DNA of 11,401 nt from an uncultured Christensenellaceae bacterium (GTDB taxonomy: Bacteria > Bacillota > Clostridia > Christensenellales > Pumilibacteraceae). The notes beneath the pieces were generated by a model. It searched no databases. It was not told the DNA's origin and saw only the letters and a program-made list of their open reading frames with translations. How positions within the stretch are numbered: the first letter of the stretch is position 1; each line of letters starts with the position of its first letter. The translations under genes were made by a program, and so were the position numbers. The stretch covers positions 1-11,401 of the forward strand of contig CAJUQF010000056.1 in NCBI GenBank assembly GCA_910588315.1, written 5' to 3'. Shown here piece after piece: positions 5,601 through 11,401 of this stretch.

Positions 5601-7477
5601 ATAAATCGTCGGGAACTTGGCCTGACGATCCGTTCTACGGTTGGAGTTCGTTCTCGAATTATACGCAAACCGAGGATAACGATTATTGCGCGATAAAAGA
5701 TGTGTACTTTCACGACAATATATATCTTGCTCCGTTCGATTGGACATTGAACAATATTCGTTTGCGTGCCGCCAATATGATCGTTACCGACGATATTTCG
5801 GGAACGATACGCGGTTCCGATAAATTTCTTAACGGGAACTTTGATAAAAACGTGCATGGCGGTACCGGTTATAACGATGAAACAAATTATGTCACGGGAC
5901 TTTGTTATTGGTCGAATAAAGGAAATGTCGGGGTCGAACGCATGGGAGATAAACAGTCTCTTACGGTCGACACTTACGGGGAAATAACTCAACCCGACTA
6001 TGCCGGCTACATAAACGAAAACGGCGAACTCTTCCAAGGCATGTATTGCACTTACGGCGCATACATATTCAAGATCGACACCAAAACGCAGTCGGATAAT
6101 GCCGAGCTATTCGTTCGCGACGCGGTTACGGGCGACGTAATAGCCACTAAATCGATAGCGGCGAGCGACCGGTTCTCGGTGCAGGAACTTAAATTCTATA
6201 TCACACGCGGCGCAGTGCTTCAGCTCGGCGTATCGCTCGACGGAGGCGAAGAAGAAAAGATCTACATCGACAATGCAGAGCTTGCCATAGATACCGAGTA
6301 CGATATTTACGAAGTAAGCGGCAATGCGATGGATTTCGGTTTCGAAAGTAACAATTTCAAATTTACCGTATTGCCGAGCATGAGCGGCGTAAGCGTATCG
6401 AACGGCAAGCTCACGACGGATGGGAACGGGGAATATAAGATAATGCTCGACAACAGCGGCGCGCTCACGGAATACGAAGCGAGCGTGGATATAGCTGTGT
6501 CGACAGCAAACGAGATCGATGCCGGACTGTATCTGTTTGCGAGCGATGTAAAAGCGGCGCAGGATAATATTAAAGCGTACAACGTCCAAATAGAGTCCTC
6601 CGCAAACTCCGACAAGTTCACGGTGTCCATATTCGATTTCGACGGCGCGTTTGTAGGCAGTGTGGCGCAGAGCAATGAAATACAGATAGATTCGAACACC
6701 GTTACACTGCGAGTCGTGGTAAAAAACAACACGATATTCGTATTCGTCGGCGGGACCGAGCCGATACTTAGCTATGAAGTCAAGGACGGGCTAAGCGGGA
6801 ACATCGGACTGCGTTCGCAAAACACGCAAAGCGTATTTATGAACTTCAAGCTCAAAACGGCGCAATATATAGGAAGTGTCGACCGCTCGGAGCTGAACGA
6901 CCTGTTGGTCTGGGCAGACAAGTTCTCGGCGGCGGGTTATACCGACTCGTCGTTCGCAAAACTGACGCAGGCGATAACCGAGGCGAGAACGCTGCCCGAT
7001 ACGGCAAAGCAAAGCGAGATCGACGCCGCGACCGCAAAACTGCGCTCGGCAATAAACTCGCTCGTAGCGACCGAAGCGCCCGACATTACTCGTATCGATC
7101 TGACTAATACGGTGGCGGCGTACTCGGCGCTTGCTGCGGAAAACTATACCGTAGATAGTTATGCGCAGTTCAAAGCAAAACTCGACGCCGCGAACGCGCT
7201 GTTGAACGCGCAAAGCGCTACGACCGAACAGCTTGATACGGCGCGTACGGAACTCATCGAGGCGGCGGAAGCGCTCGAAGTAAAGACGGTTGAGATAAAG
7301 ACGCCCGAAAAGACGCAGGAAAAAACGTCCGAAGGAAACAACGGTGTAACGATCGTACTCGGTGTCTTGCTCGGCGTAGTAACGATCGTCGCGGTCGTTC
7401 TGGCTGTATTCGTAATAAAGAGCAAAAAAGTAAAAACAAAAGTAAAAGACGAAAATAAAGAAACGGATAATAATTAA
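2687..7477 (+). CDS. Exported, membrane-anchored multidomain beta-helix glycan enzyme (GH28/pectate-lyase superfamily-like)
   Basis: A 1596-residue surface protein. Residues 1-25 form a signal peptide (KK, then a hydrophobic run ending near VMA). Two related LamG-like jelly-roll segments follow (about 37-208 and 213-377; both have GFG...W-I, then a V-Y-L/V-N-D strand), then beta-rich regions (385-527, 533-635). A right-handed beta-helix covers about 655-1045, opening with DPEYGAKGDGFTDDTAAIQK (658-677), the classic pectate-lyase-superfamily start. GH28-like active-site candidates are CDGF (D877), TSDDA (D898, D899) and RLR (1025-1027). The usual GHGG histidine appears as Tyr937 in YGGF. After it come a beta-sandwich (1046-1202), a third jelly roll (1212-1392), two FIVAR-like helical repeats (1399-1462, 1469-1532), a membrane helix (1554-1577) and a Lys-rich tail. 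There is no LPXTG. It probably cleaves or binds an acidic polysaccharide outside the cell; the substrate is inferred only. AAGGAAAAAGGAAA precedes the ATG. Confidence 0.88.
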   Translation: MSTAKKSITFIAVMIAILVSSIVMAFSGGTAPKAEGTWECGTGMSSDGEVYTAQNSTDPQPTLNYNGDLSEINTVEGEFLYKNNYTDDGGAFMGFQVFYNSSQFYIIRMYLNLGQYYDNSKPFVRAQKMTNSGYVQVGNDSRRLDRADGFGKDTWIKFKVVLESDRLEVYLNDKSEIISTGIGEVSWSSVNFITSGEEVNIKNPAVSFTAPALWDIDANWTNKDGPDVYSTDSTGVIWYSGKDVAENNTIEADIKYDLPLRGDGGINLQINHTGTGGAYLLNLSPNNPFNPVIRLFNENSTNGSPIMRREIKSGFGTTDIGDWIHLKLVVDNGAIVCYVNDILAYRQFTELDIEITRIGINSFLCPVSVKNMSVSFTEVNFSELGYIDLEFSSSTAVDAMTVQKCAAVYSDGKMILTVADADPKIVTPVISEAPGHKYSMYLPLRNTFLVRMKNQTSASKVRLTFKTDTGKDRVYEKEFSIKPNSDFNTYYFNIDDLGADGYLKQFALEFVGALAEESVVIDAITFEREKRIYDYAGSITACTADPQAKTVTVTGKVKSEYEGKTVTIQQSDPKNYTDDLAYSGCVRLTTANVSGGAFSASFPLYKPGTERTHLSSLFLASVDGVKISEAFAIENYYDFNDDAPRFTVDNKLTAVVTDPEYGAKGDGFTDDTAAIQKAIDAVAAAGGGKVIIPGDDSEYGKRYVMTHIELCGNLEFEIQKNAVLWQSQREEELNKTVPVGLYNTENEKAKRFNKVTYGHNVDIDGLQWCHAFATVNIPFILVSNKENVRITGGGTIRMNDAGGEKEDPFYFVGDPGLAVGQESRVQQIPICIYSSTHVDIRDLTIMRSNGWHCYMSFNDDVYVANIREKEMVNVTCDGFTVTSCKNVTLDRCFTYTSDDAVGICTAYDDGRGQFYRPTKPGENNATENIKIRHCFLYGGFGISWMPWGTAAENAYYQETRNVEIFDCILGGHKSSGTWPDDPFYGWSSFSNYTQTEDNDYCAIKDVYFHDNIYLAPFDWTLNNIRLRAANMIVTDDISGTIRGSDKFLNGNFDKNVHGGTGYNDETNYVTGLCYWSNKGNVGVERMGDKQSLTVDTYGEITQPDYAGYINENGELFQGMYCTYGAYIFKIDTKTQSDNAELFVRDAVTGDVIATKSIAASDRFSVQELKFYITRGAVLQLGVSLDGGEEEKIYIDNAELAIDTEYDIYEVSGNAMDFGFESNNFKFTVLPSMSGVSVSNGKLTTDGNGEYKIMLDNSGALTEYEASVDIAVSTANEIDAGLYLFASDVKAAQDNIKAYNVQIESSANSDKFTVSIFDFDGAFVGSVAQSNEIQIDSNTVTLRVVVKNNTIFVFVGGTEPILSYEVKDGLSGNIGLRSQNTQSVFMNFKLKTAQYIGSVDRSELNDLLVWADKFSAAGYTDSSFAKLTQAITEARTLPDTAKQSEIDAATAKLRSAINSLVATEAPDITRIDLTNTVAAYSALAAENYTVDSYAQFKAKLDAANALLNAQSATTEQLDTARTELIEAAEALEVKTVEIKTPEKTQEKTSEGNNGVTIVLGVLLGVVTIVAVVLAVFVIKSKKVKTKVKDENKETDNN

Positions 7478-7496
7478 ATTGTTTTGCAATAACGGT

Positions 7497-7534
7497 AAAC
7501 CGCGGCGGTAAAAAATCGTCGCGGTTTCATTTTG
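7497..7534 (+). terminator. Rho-independent terminator after the beta-helix gene
   Basis: An 11-bp stem (7497-7507 with 7517-7527, one G-U pair) encloses a 9-nt loop, followed by a short T-rich run (TTTCATTTT). It lies 20 nt after the stop codon and separates the glycan operon from the signalling operon. The tail is interrupted by CA, so termination may be incomplete. Confidence 0.75.
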
Positions 7535-7544
7535 GGAGAAAAAA

Positions 7545-7570
7545 TTTAAGAAATTTTTAAAGATTTTAAC
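7545..7570 (+). promoter_or_regulatory. Direct TTTAAG-like boxes upstream of the response regulator
   Basis: Three boxes run in the same direction: TTTAAG (7545-7550), TTTAAAG (7556-7562) and TTTAAC (7565-7570). Their starts are 11 and 9 bp apart. OmpR/PhoB-type regulators commonly bind such direct repeats at one-helical-turn spacing near the -35 region. A matching and more regular array precedes the ABC ATPase gene (9541-9578), which supports autoregulation by the adjacent regulator. Confidence 0.5.
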
Positions 7571-7582
7571 TGCGGATAATGA

Positions 7583-7600
7583 TATAATATTTTCGGAGGA
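7583..7600 (+). promoter_or_regulatory. -10 element and ribosome binding site of the response regulator
   Basis: A perfect TATAAT lies at 7583-7588. The hexamer 17 bp upstream (AAGATT) is a poor -35, consistent with activation through the adjacent boxes. GGAGGA at 7595-7600 sits 5 nt before the ATG at 7606. Transcription from this -10 would start around 7595, at the ribosome binding site itself, giving a very short leader. Confidence 0.55.
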
Positions 7601-7605
7601 TCCCT

Positions 7606-8283
7606 ATGGAATATCATTGTCTTATAGTCGACGACGAAAAAACTCTTGCGGACAGTACGGCGGAATATTTTAATCTTTTCGGCGTAGCCGCCGCCGTTTG
7701 TTATTCCGCAGACGATTGCCGTAAATTTTTTACGGATAATTCTACGGATCTTATTTTGCTGGATATAAATTTGGGCGACGGCAACGGATTCGATTTATGC
7801 AAAGAATTACGTGAAACTACGGATATTCCAATTCTTTTTATTTCGGCGCGAACGAGCGACGACGACAAAATAGTTGCGCTGAATATCGGCGGCGACGATT
7901 ATATTCAGAAACCGTATTCGCTCGGAGTCTTGCTCGCCAAAGTAAAAGCCGTATTAAAGCGATACGGAACAGGTCAAACCGATTATGCGGACGGATATTT
8001 GACCGTAAATTCCCGATCGAAAGAAATAAGCGTAAACGATATTCCGGTAAAACTTACTGCACTCGAATTCAGACTTTTGTCATATTTGATCGAAAATAAA
8101 GGCAAAGTTATTTCCAAACGCGAACTGTTCGAAAAAGTTTGGGGAGACAAATTCACGGGCGACGGCACATTGAACGTGCATATCCGCAGATTGCGCGAAG
8201 CAATAGAACAAAATCCTAACGAGCCGAAATATATAGTTACCGTTTGGGGCGACGGATATAAGTTTACGGGAGAAAAACAATGA
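7606..8283 (+). CDS. OmpR-family two-component response regulator
   Basis: A 225-residue cytoplasmic regulator of standard length. The receiver domain (1-118) has the acidic pair D9-D10, phosphoacceptor D53 in LLDINLGDGNGF, switch residue S80 in FISAR, and K102 in QKPYS. The C-terminal winged helix (about 125-222) shows LTALEFRLLSYL, GKVISKRELFEKVW, the recognition-helix region NVHIRRLREAI and the wing VWGDGYKF. All phosphotransfer residues are intact. It overlaps the kinase gene by ATGA, so the two are certainly partners. The direct boxes before its own gene and before the ABC ATPase are the likely targets. By family and context it resembles regulators of envelope-stress or peptide-resistance transporters, but the signal is not readable here. 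Confidence 0.95.
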   Translation: MEYHCLIVDDEKTLADSTAEYFNLFGVAAAVCYSADDCRKFFTDNSTDLILLDINLGDGNGFDLCKELRETTDIPILFISARTSDDDKIVALNIGGDDYIQKPYSLGVLLAKVKAVLKRYGTGQTDYADGYLTVNSRSKEISVNDIPVKLTALEFRLLSYLIENKGKVISKRELFEKVWGDKFTGDGTLNVHIRRLREAIEQNPNEPKYIVTVWGDGYKFTGEKQ

Positions 8284-9545
8284 AAAGCAGATTTTTTCTA
8301 TTGTGTATTCCTCTTATACTTATAGCCGAGATTATCGTTCTTATCGTATTCGCCGTTAAGACGCCCGATTTTTCGCAAGACGCCGTTGCCGTTAACGAAA
8401 TCGTACAGACGGTGACCGATGATTTTAATTGTTTGAAAAAACATAAAAACGCAACCGCGCTCGATTACGTTGTTTTGGATAACGGCGGCAGTATTCTTTA
8501 TAAGACGCGATCGGGCTTATCCGAAAGTGTGAATACGGCAATTACACACCGAGATACAATACTCGATATTACCGTCGATAACGCCGTAGTCGGAAAAATC
8601 ATTGTTTATAACGACGGGGCGCAAACTTTACGGTCTCGAAAGCAAACGACCGTTATCATATTATCGGCGGCTATCGCCGTTCAAATCGTTATTTGTATAG
8701 GGTATGCCGTTTATTTATACTTGACCGTTATCGGACCGTTTCGTAAACTCAAATGGTTTGCCGAACGGGTGGCGGGCGGCAATCTCGATATCCCGCTTGC
8801 AATGGACAGACATAACCTGTTCGGCGCGTTCACGGAGAGTTTCGATATCATGCGTTCGGAACTTAAAAAAGCGCGTCTTGCCGAAGCACAGGCACAGCAG
8901 AGTAAAAAGGAACTCGTAGCAAAGCTTTCGCACGATATCAAAACGCCCGTTGCGAGCATTAAAGCAGTTTCGGAAGTCGGACTTGCGGTCGCGGCAAAAT
9001 CAAAGGACAAAGAAAATTATACTCAAATCATAGGCAAAGCCGATCAGATAAATGCGCTTGTTACAAATCTGTTTACGGCGACGCTCGAAGAATTACAGCA
9101 ACTTACCGTAAAGCCAATGGACATAAATAGCAAGCAAGTAAAAGTTATGCTTGAAAATGCAGACTATTTAAACCGTGCCGATATTCCCGACGTTCCCGAT
9201 TGTTTGGTATATGCCGACGCACTCAGGTTGCAGCAAGTGTTCGATAATATATTTGCAAACGCCTACAAGTACGCGAATACCGATATATTAGTTGCCGTGC
9301 ATAAAACGGATAAACATATCGAAATAACGATCGAAGATTTCGGCGGCGGCGTAAAGTACGAAGAACTGCCTGTAATTAAAGAAAAATTCAAGCGCGGCAG
9401 TAATGCGATAAATGCGGAAGGCGCAGGTTTGGGACTTTATATATCCGATTACTTTATGAACGAAATGCACGGAGAATTAAATATCGAAAACGGGTCGCGC
9501 GGATTGAAAGTAACCGTTTCCATACCGTTAAGCGGTAAAATTTAA
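8280..9545 (+). CDS. Membrane sensor histidine kinase
   Basis: A 421-residue kinase, partner of the overlapping response regulator. Two membrane helices (about 5-26 and 123-148) flank an extracellular region of about 95 residues (27-122) with no domain that I recognise. A HAMP-like linker begins at GPFRKLKWFAERVAGGNLD (152-170). The dimerisation and phosphoacceptor site is LSHDIKTPVASIK with His218. The ATP-binding domain has the N box QQVFDNIFANAYKYAN (N327), G1 DFGGGV (353-358), the F box KFKRG and G2 GAGLGLYIS (381-389), so it appears active. A sizeable external domain sets it apart from the BceS-type intramembrane-sensing kinases, which have almost no external loop, so it may detect its ligand directly. 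GGGAG (8268-8272) lies 7 nt upstream of the start, inside the preceding gene. Confidence 0.94.
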   Translation: MKSRFFLLCIPLILIAEIIVLIVFAVKTPDFSQDAVAVNEIVQTVTDDFNCLKKHKNATALDYVVLDNGGSILYKTRSGLSESVNTAITHRDTILDITVDNAVVGKIIVYNDGAQTLRSRKQTTVIILSAAIAVQIVICIGYAVYLYLTVIGPFRKLKWFAERVAGGNLDIPLAMDRHNLFGAFTESFDIMRSELKKARLAEAQAQQSKKELVAKLSHDIKTPVASIKAVSEVGLAVAAKSKDKENYTQIIGKADQINALVTNLFTATLEELQQLTVKPMDINSKQVKVMLENADYLNRADIPDVPDCLVYADALRLQQVFDNIFANAYKYANTDILVAVHKTDKHIEITIEDFGGGVKYEELPVIKEKFKRGSNAINAEGAGLGLYISDYFMNEMHGELNIENGSRGLKVTVSIPLSGKI

Positions 9546-9593
9546 GGAATATTTAAGAATTCGTTAAAGACTTTTAATAATTCAAAAAAGGAG
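9541..9593 (+). promoter_or_regulatory. TTTAAG direct-repeat array and promoter region of the ABC transporter
   Basis: Same-direction boxes are TTTAAG (9541-9546, overlapping the kinase stop), TTTAAG (9552-9557), GTTAAAG (9563-9569) and TTTAAT (9573-9578). Their starts are 11, 11 and 10 bp apart. The last box also matches a -10 element at five of six positions. AAGGAG (9588-9593) precedes the ATG at 9601 by 7 nt. The array resembles the one before the response regulator, suggesting direct control of the transporter by that regulator and an internal promoter in the operon. Confidence 0.55.
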
Positions 9594-9600
9594 ATCGACC

Positions 9601-10359
9601 ATGCGGCAAATTTTATTGAAAACAGAAAACCTGAGTAAAACTTTCTCTAACGGCGGAAGCCAGCAACACGTTCTCAAAAACATCGATCTGGAACTTTATC
9701 AAGGCGACTTTACCGTTATAATGGGTACAAGCGGCGCCGGTAAATCCACATTATTGTACGCTCTTTCCGGAATGGACACGCCAAGCTTAGGTAAAATTAC
9801 TTTCGGCGATAAGGTCATTACCGATTTGTCGCAGGACGGACTTGCCGTTTTTCGCCGCGATCACTGCGGATTTGTGTTCCAACAAATCTATTTGATCGAC
9901 GGTATGTCGGTTATGGACAACGTGCTTTCCGCAGGATTACTTGTTAATAAAGATAAAAAGGCGCTCGTCGCAAGAGCAAAAGAATTATTTGCGGCGGTCG
10001 ATATTTCGGATGACGCGCAAAAAAAGTTCCCGACTCAAATATCCGGCGGCGAAGCGCAACGTGTCGGAATAGTTCGCGCACTGATAAACAATCCCGATAT
10101 ACTTTTTGCCGACGAGCCTACGGGCGCGCTCAATTCCAAAACGGGACTTGACGTACTCGACACGCTTACTAAATTCAACGATCAAGGTCAAAGCGTGGTT
10201 ATGGTAACGCACGATATTCGTTCGGCGCGGCGCGGCAACCGTATTCTTTACTTAAAAGACGGCGTAATTTTGGGCGAGTGCGATTTAGGTAAATACGCTC
10301 ACGGCGACACGGCAAGGCACGAAAAACTTTCCGCATTCCTTTCGAGCATGGGGTGGTAA
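9601..10359 (+). CDS. ABC transporter ATP-binding protein (MacB/LolD/BceA-type)
   Basis: A 252-residue ATPase on the inner face of the membrane that drives the permease encoded next. It has all the expected motifs in order: Walker A GTSGAGKST (42-50), Q loop at Q94 in FVFQQIYL, signature ISGGEAQR (147-154), Walker B ILFADEPTGALNS (167-179, catalytic E172) and H loop H204 in MVTHD. The combination of DEPTGALNSKTG with a downstream FtsX-type permease places it in the MacB/BceA/LolD group. These mostly work as mechanotransmission pumps or detoxification devices rather than nutrient importers. The C-terminus is about 25 residues longer than minimal members. The permease start follows the stop by one base. 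By context the likely role is envelope defence or release of a peptide or lipid substrate; this is inference. Confidence 0.94.
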   Translation: MRQILLKTENLSKTFSNGGSQQHVLKNIDLELYQGDFTVIMGTSGAGKSTLLYALSGMDTPSLGKITFGDKVITDLSQDGLAVFRRDHCGFVFQQIYLIDGMSVMDNVLSAGLLVNKDKKALVARAKELFAAVDISDDAQKKFPTQISGGEAQRVGIVRALINNPDILFADEPTGALNSKTGLDVLDTLTKFNDQGQSVVMVTHDIRSARRGNRILYLKDGVILGECDLGKYAHGDTARHEKLSAFLSSMGW

Positions 10360-10360
10360 A

Positions 10361-11401
10361 ATGGGGAAGTTGTCCTTAATAGCGCGCTCCAATATGCGAA
10401 AAGCCAGAGGGCAGACGGTAGCAATCGTTGCGCTTATATTACTCGCATCGTTACTTTTAAATCTATGGCTCATGTTGTCTATGGACTACCATGCCAACTT
10501 TGACAGATACCACGACAAACTCAATGCCGAACACGTCACTCTCGTGGTTGACGGAACGGATGAAGTACGGGAATTTTTCACGCACACGCTGGGTGAAGAT
10601 AACCGTATTGCCGAGTTCTGTTTGGATAATTGCATGCACATGGTCGGGACATTTGCCTATAACGGCGGAAATGTGAACAGCGAGTTCGTTTTCACCGATA
10701 AAACTACCGCATTGACCCGATCCGTCGGCAGAGCGGAAATTGTGGAAGAAGGCAATGTCAAAAGCGGCGTTTATCTGCCTATGTTGTATAAAACAGGCGA
10801 TTATGCGGTAGGCAAATCGATGAAATTATTCATTGGCAGTACGCCAGTTGAATACATTATTTGCGGCTTTTTCAATAGCGTAATGCTCGGCTCGCATAAT
10901 TGTACCTTAACGCAAATCATATTTACCGAAGATAAATATTCGGAACTCGAGGCGAGCGGGCTTGCGCCGCAGGCAACTCTTTGTTCTATACGTTTGGTAG
11001 ACAAGTCCGAAAATCTCGATTACGCTGCAACGATAAAAGCAGCCGTTTCCGAACGTTTACCCGACGCGCGTATGTCCGGCAGTAGTTATGATACCGTGTC
11101 GCAGGCACGTTATATTTCGCAGATGATTTGTTCTGTGATCATAGCGGCAATGGCGTTCTTTGTTTTACTTATAGCCGTAGTGGTATTGGTATCGAACATT
11201 ATCAACTACATTCAAGTAAATATGAAAGATCTCGGCGCATTAAAAGCCGTAGGATATACTTCCGGGCAGCTGATTTGTTCGTTATTGTTACAGTTTTTAT
11301 CAATAACTTTGGGTACGGCGATCGTCGGCACGGCATTGTCGTACGGTGTCTTTCCGGCGATCAACGCAATGATGATCTTGCAAACGGGAATACCGTATGC
11401 G
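10361..11401 (+). CDS. FtsX-family ABC transporter permease (partial, runs off the window)
   Basis: The frame stays open from ATG 10361 to the last base, giving 347 residues and no stop, so the C-terminus is missing. The start is one base after the ATPase stop, with GGGGTGG a few bases upstream. The N-terminus is basic, with MRKARGQT before a first membrane helix (about 19-41). About 210 residues of predicted extracellular domain follow (42-252). Two further membrane segments (about 253-283 and 303-332) lie around NMKDLGALKAVGYTSGQL (287-304), the typical FtsX cytoplasmic signature. The TM1-external domain-TM2-TM3 layout is that of the MacB/FtsX group, and the missing end should hold at least one more helix. 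In larger members a second FtsX module follows, which cannot be judged here. It pairs with the upstream ATPase. Confidence 0.9.
   Translation, partial: MGKLSLIARSNMRKARGQTVAIVALILLASLLLNLWLMLSMDYHANFDRYHDKLNAEHVTLVVDGTDEVREFFTHTLGEDNRIAEFCLDNCMHMVGTFAYNGGNVNSEFVFTDKTTALTRSVGRAEIVEEGNVKSGVYLPMLYKTGDYAVGKSMKLFIGSTPVEYIICGFFNSVMLGSHNCTLTQIIFTEDKYSELEASGLAPQATLCSIRLVDKSENLDYAATIKAAVSERLPDARMSGSSYDTVSQARYISQMICSVIIAAMAFFVLLIAVVVLVSNIINYIQVNMKDLGALKAVGYTSGQLICSLLLQFLSITLGTAIVGTALSYGVFPAINAMMILQTGIPYA

Noticed and set aside
6791..7489. A 232-codon minus-strand frame opposite the FIVAR and membrane-anchor region
   Set aside because: The translation is dominated by Arg, Phe and Tyr and is the mirror of Ala/Lys/Glu-rich plus-strand codons. 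There is no start context and no domain.

Overview
The window looks like a chromosomal segment of an uncultured Bacillota (Clostridia-type) bacterium. The evidence is AGGAGG-type ribosome binding sites, an OmpR-type two-component system next to a MacB/FtsX-type ABC transporter, a large signal-peptide surface enzyme with FIVAR-like stalk repeats and a lysine-rich C-terminal membrane anchor, and very short intergenic gaps. A gut or other anaerobic habitat is inferred from gene content only. No taxonomic marker gene is present.

Region 1 (1-386) has no gene. It holds a family of short palindromic repeats: a roughly 108-bp composite unit present twice in direct orientation (17-125 and 254-361), plus a single inverted hairpin between them (203-224). 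Three hairpins share an 8-6-8 geometry, the same loop core (GGGTC) and the same CTACGAA flank. Their stem sequences differ but remain fully paired.

Region 2 (387-7534) is a carbohydrate-related locus. A divergently transcribed AraC-type regulator (387-1226, minus) faces a two-gene operon across a 216-bp promoter region. The first operon gene is a Gfo/Idh/MocA-type oxidoreductase (1443-2690). Its stop overlaps, through ATGA, the start of a 1596-residue exported, membrane-anchored right-handed beta-helix protein (2687-7477). That protein has GH28/pectate-lyase-superfamily features, three LamG-like jelly-roll segments and two FIVAR-like repeats. A hairpin terminator (7497-7534) closes the unit. 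The simplest reading is an AraC-controlled system in which the surface enzyme acts on a plant- or host-derived glycan and the oxidoreductase handles a sugar product inside the cell. No transporter for that product lies in the window.

Region 3 (7545-11401) is a signalling and transport operon: an OmpR-type response regulator (7606-8283), a histidine kinase overlapping it by ATGA (8280-9545), an ABC ATPase (9601-10359) and an FtsX-type permease (10361 onward, cut by the window edge). Direct TTTAAG-like boxes with about 11-bp spacing precede both the regulator and the ATPase. This suggests that the regulator controls its own gene and the transporter, as in envelope-stress or peptide-resistance modules. 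That function is inferred from family and context.
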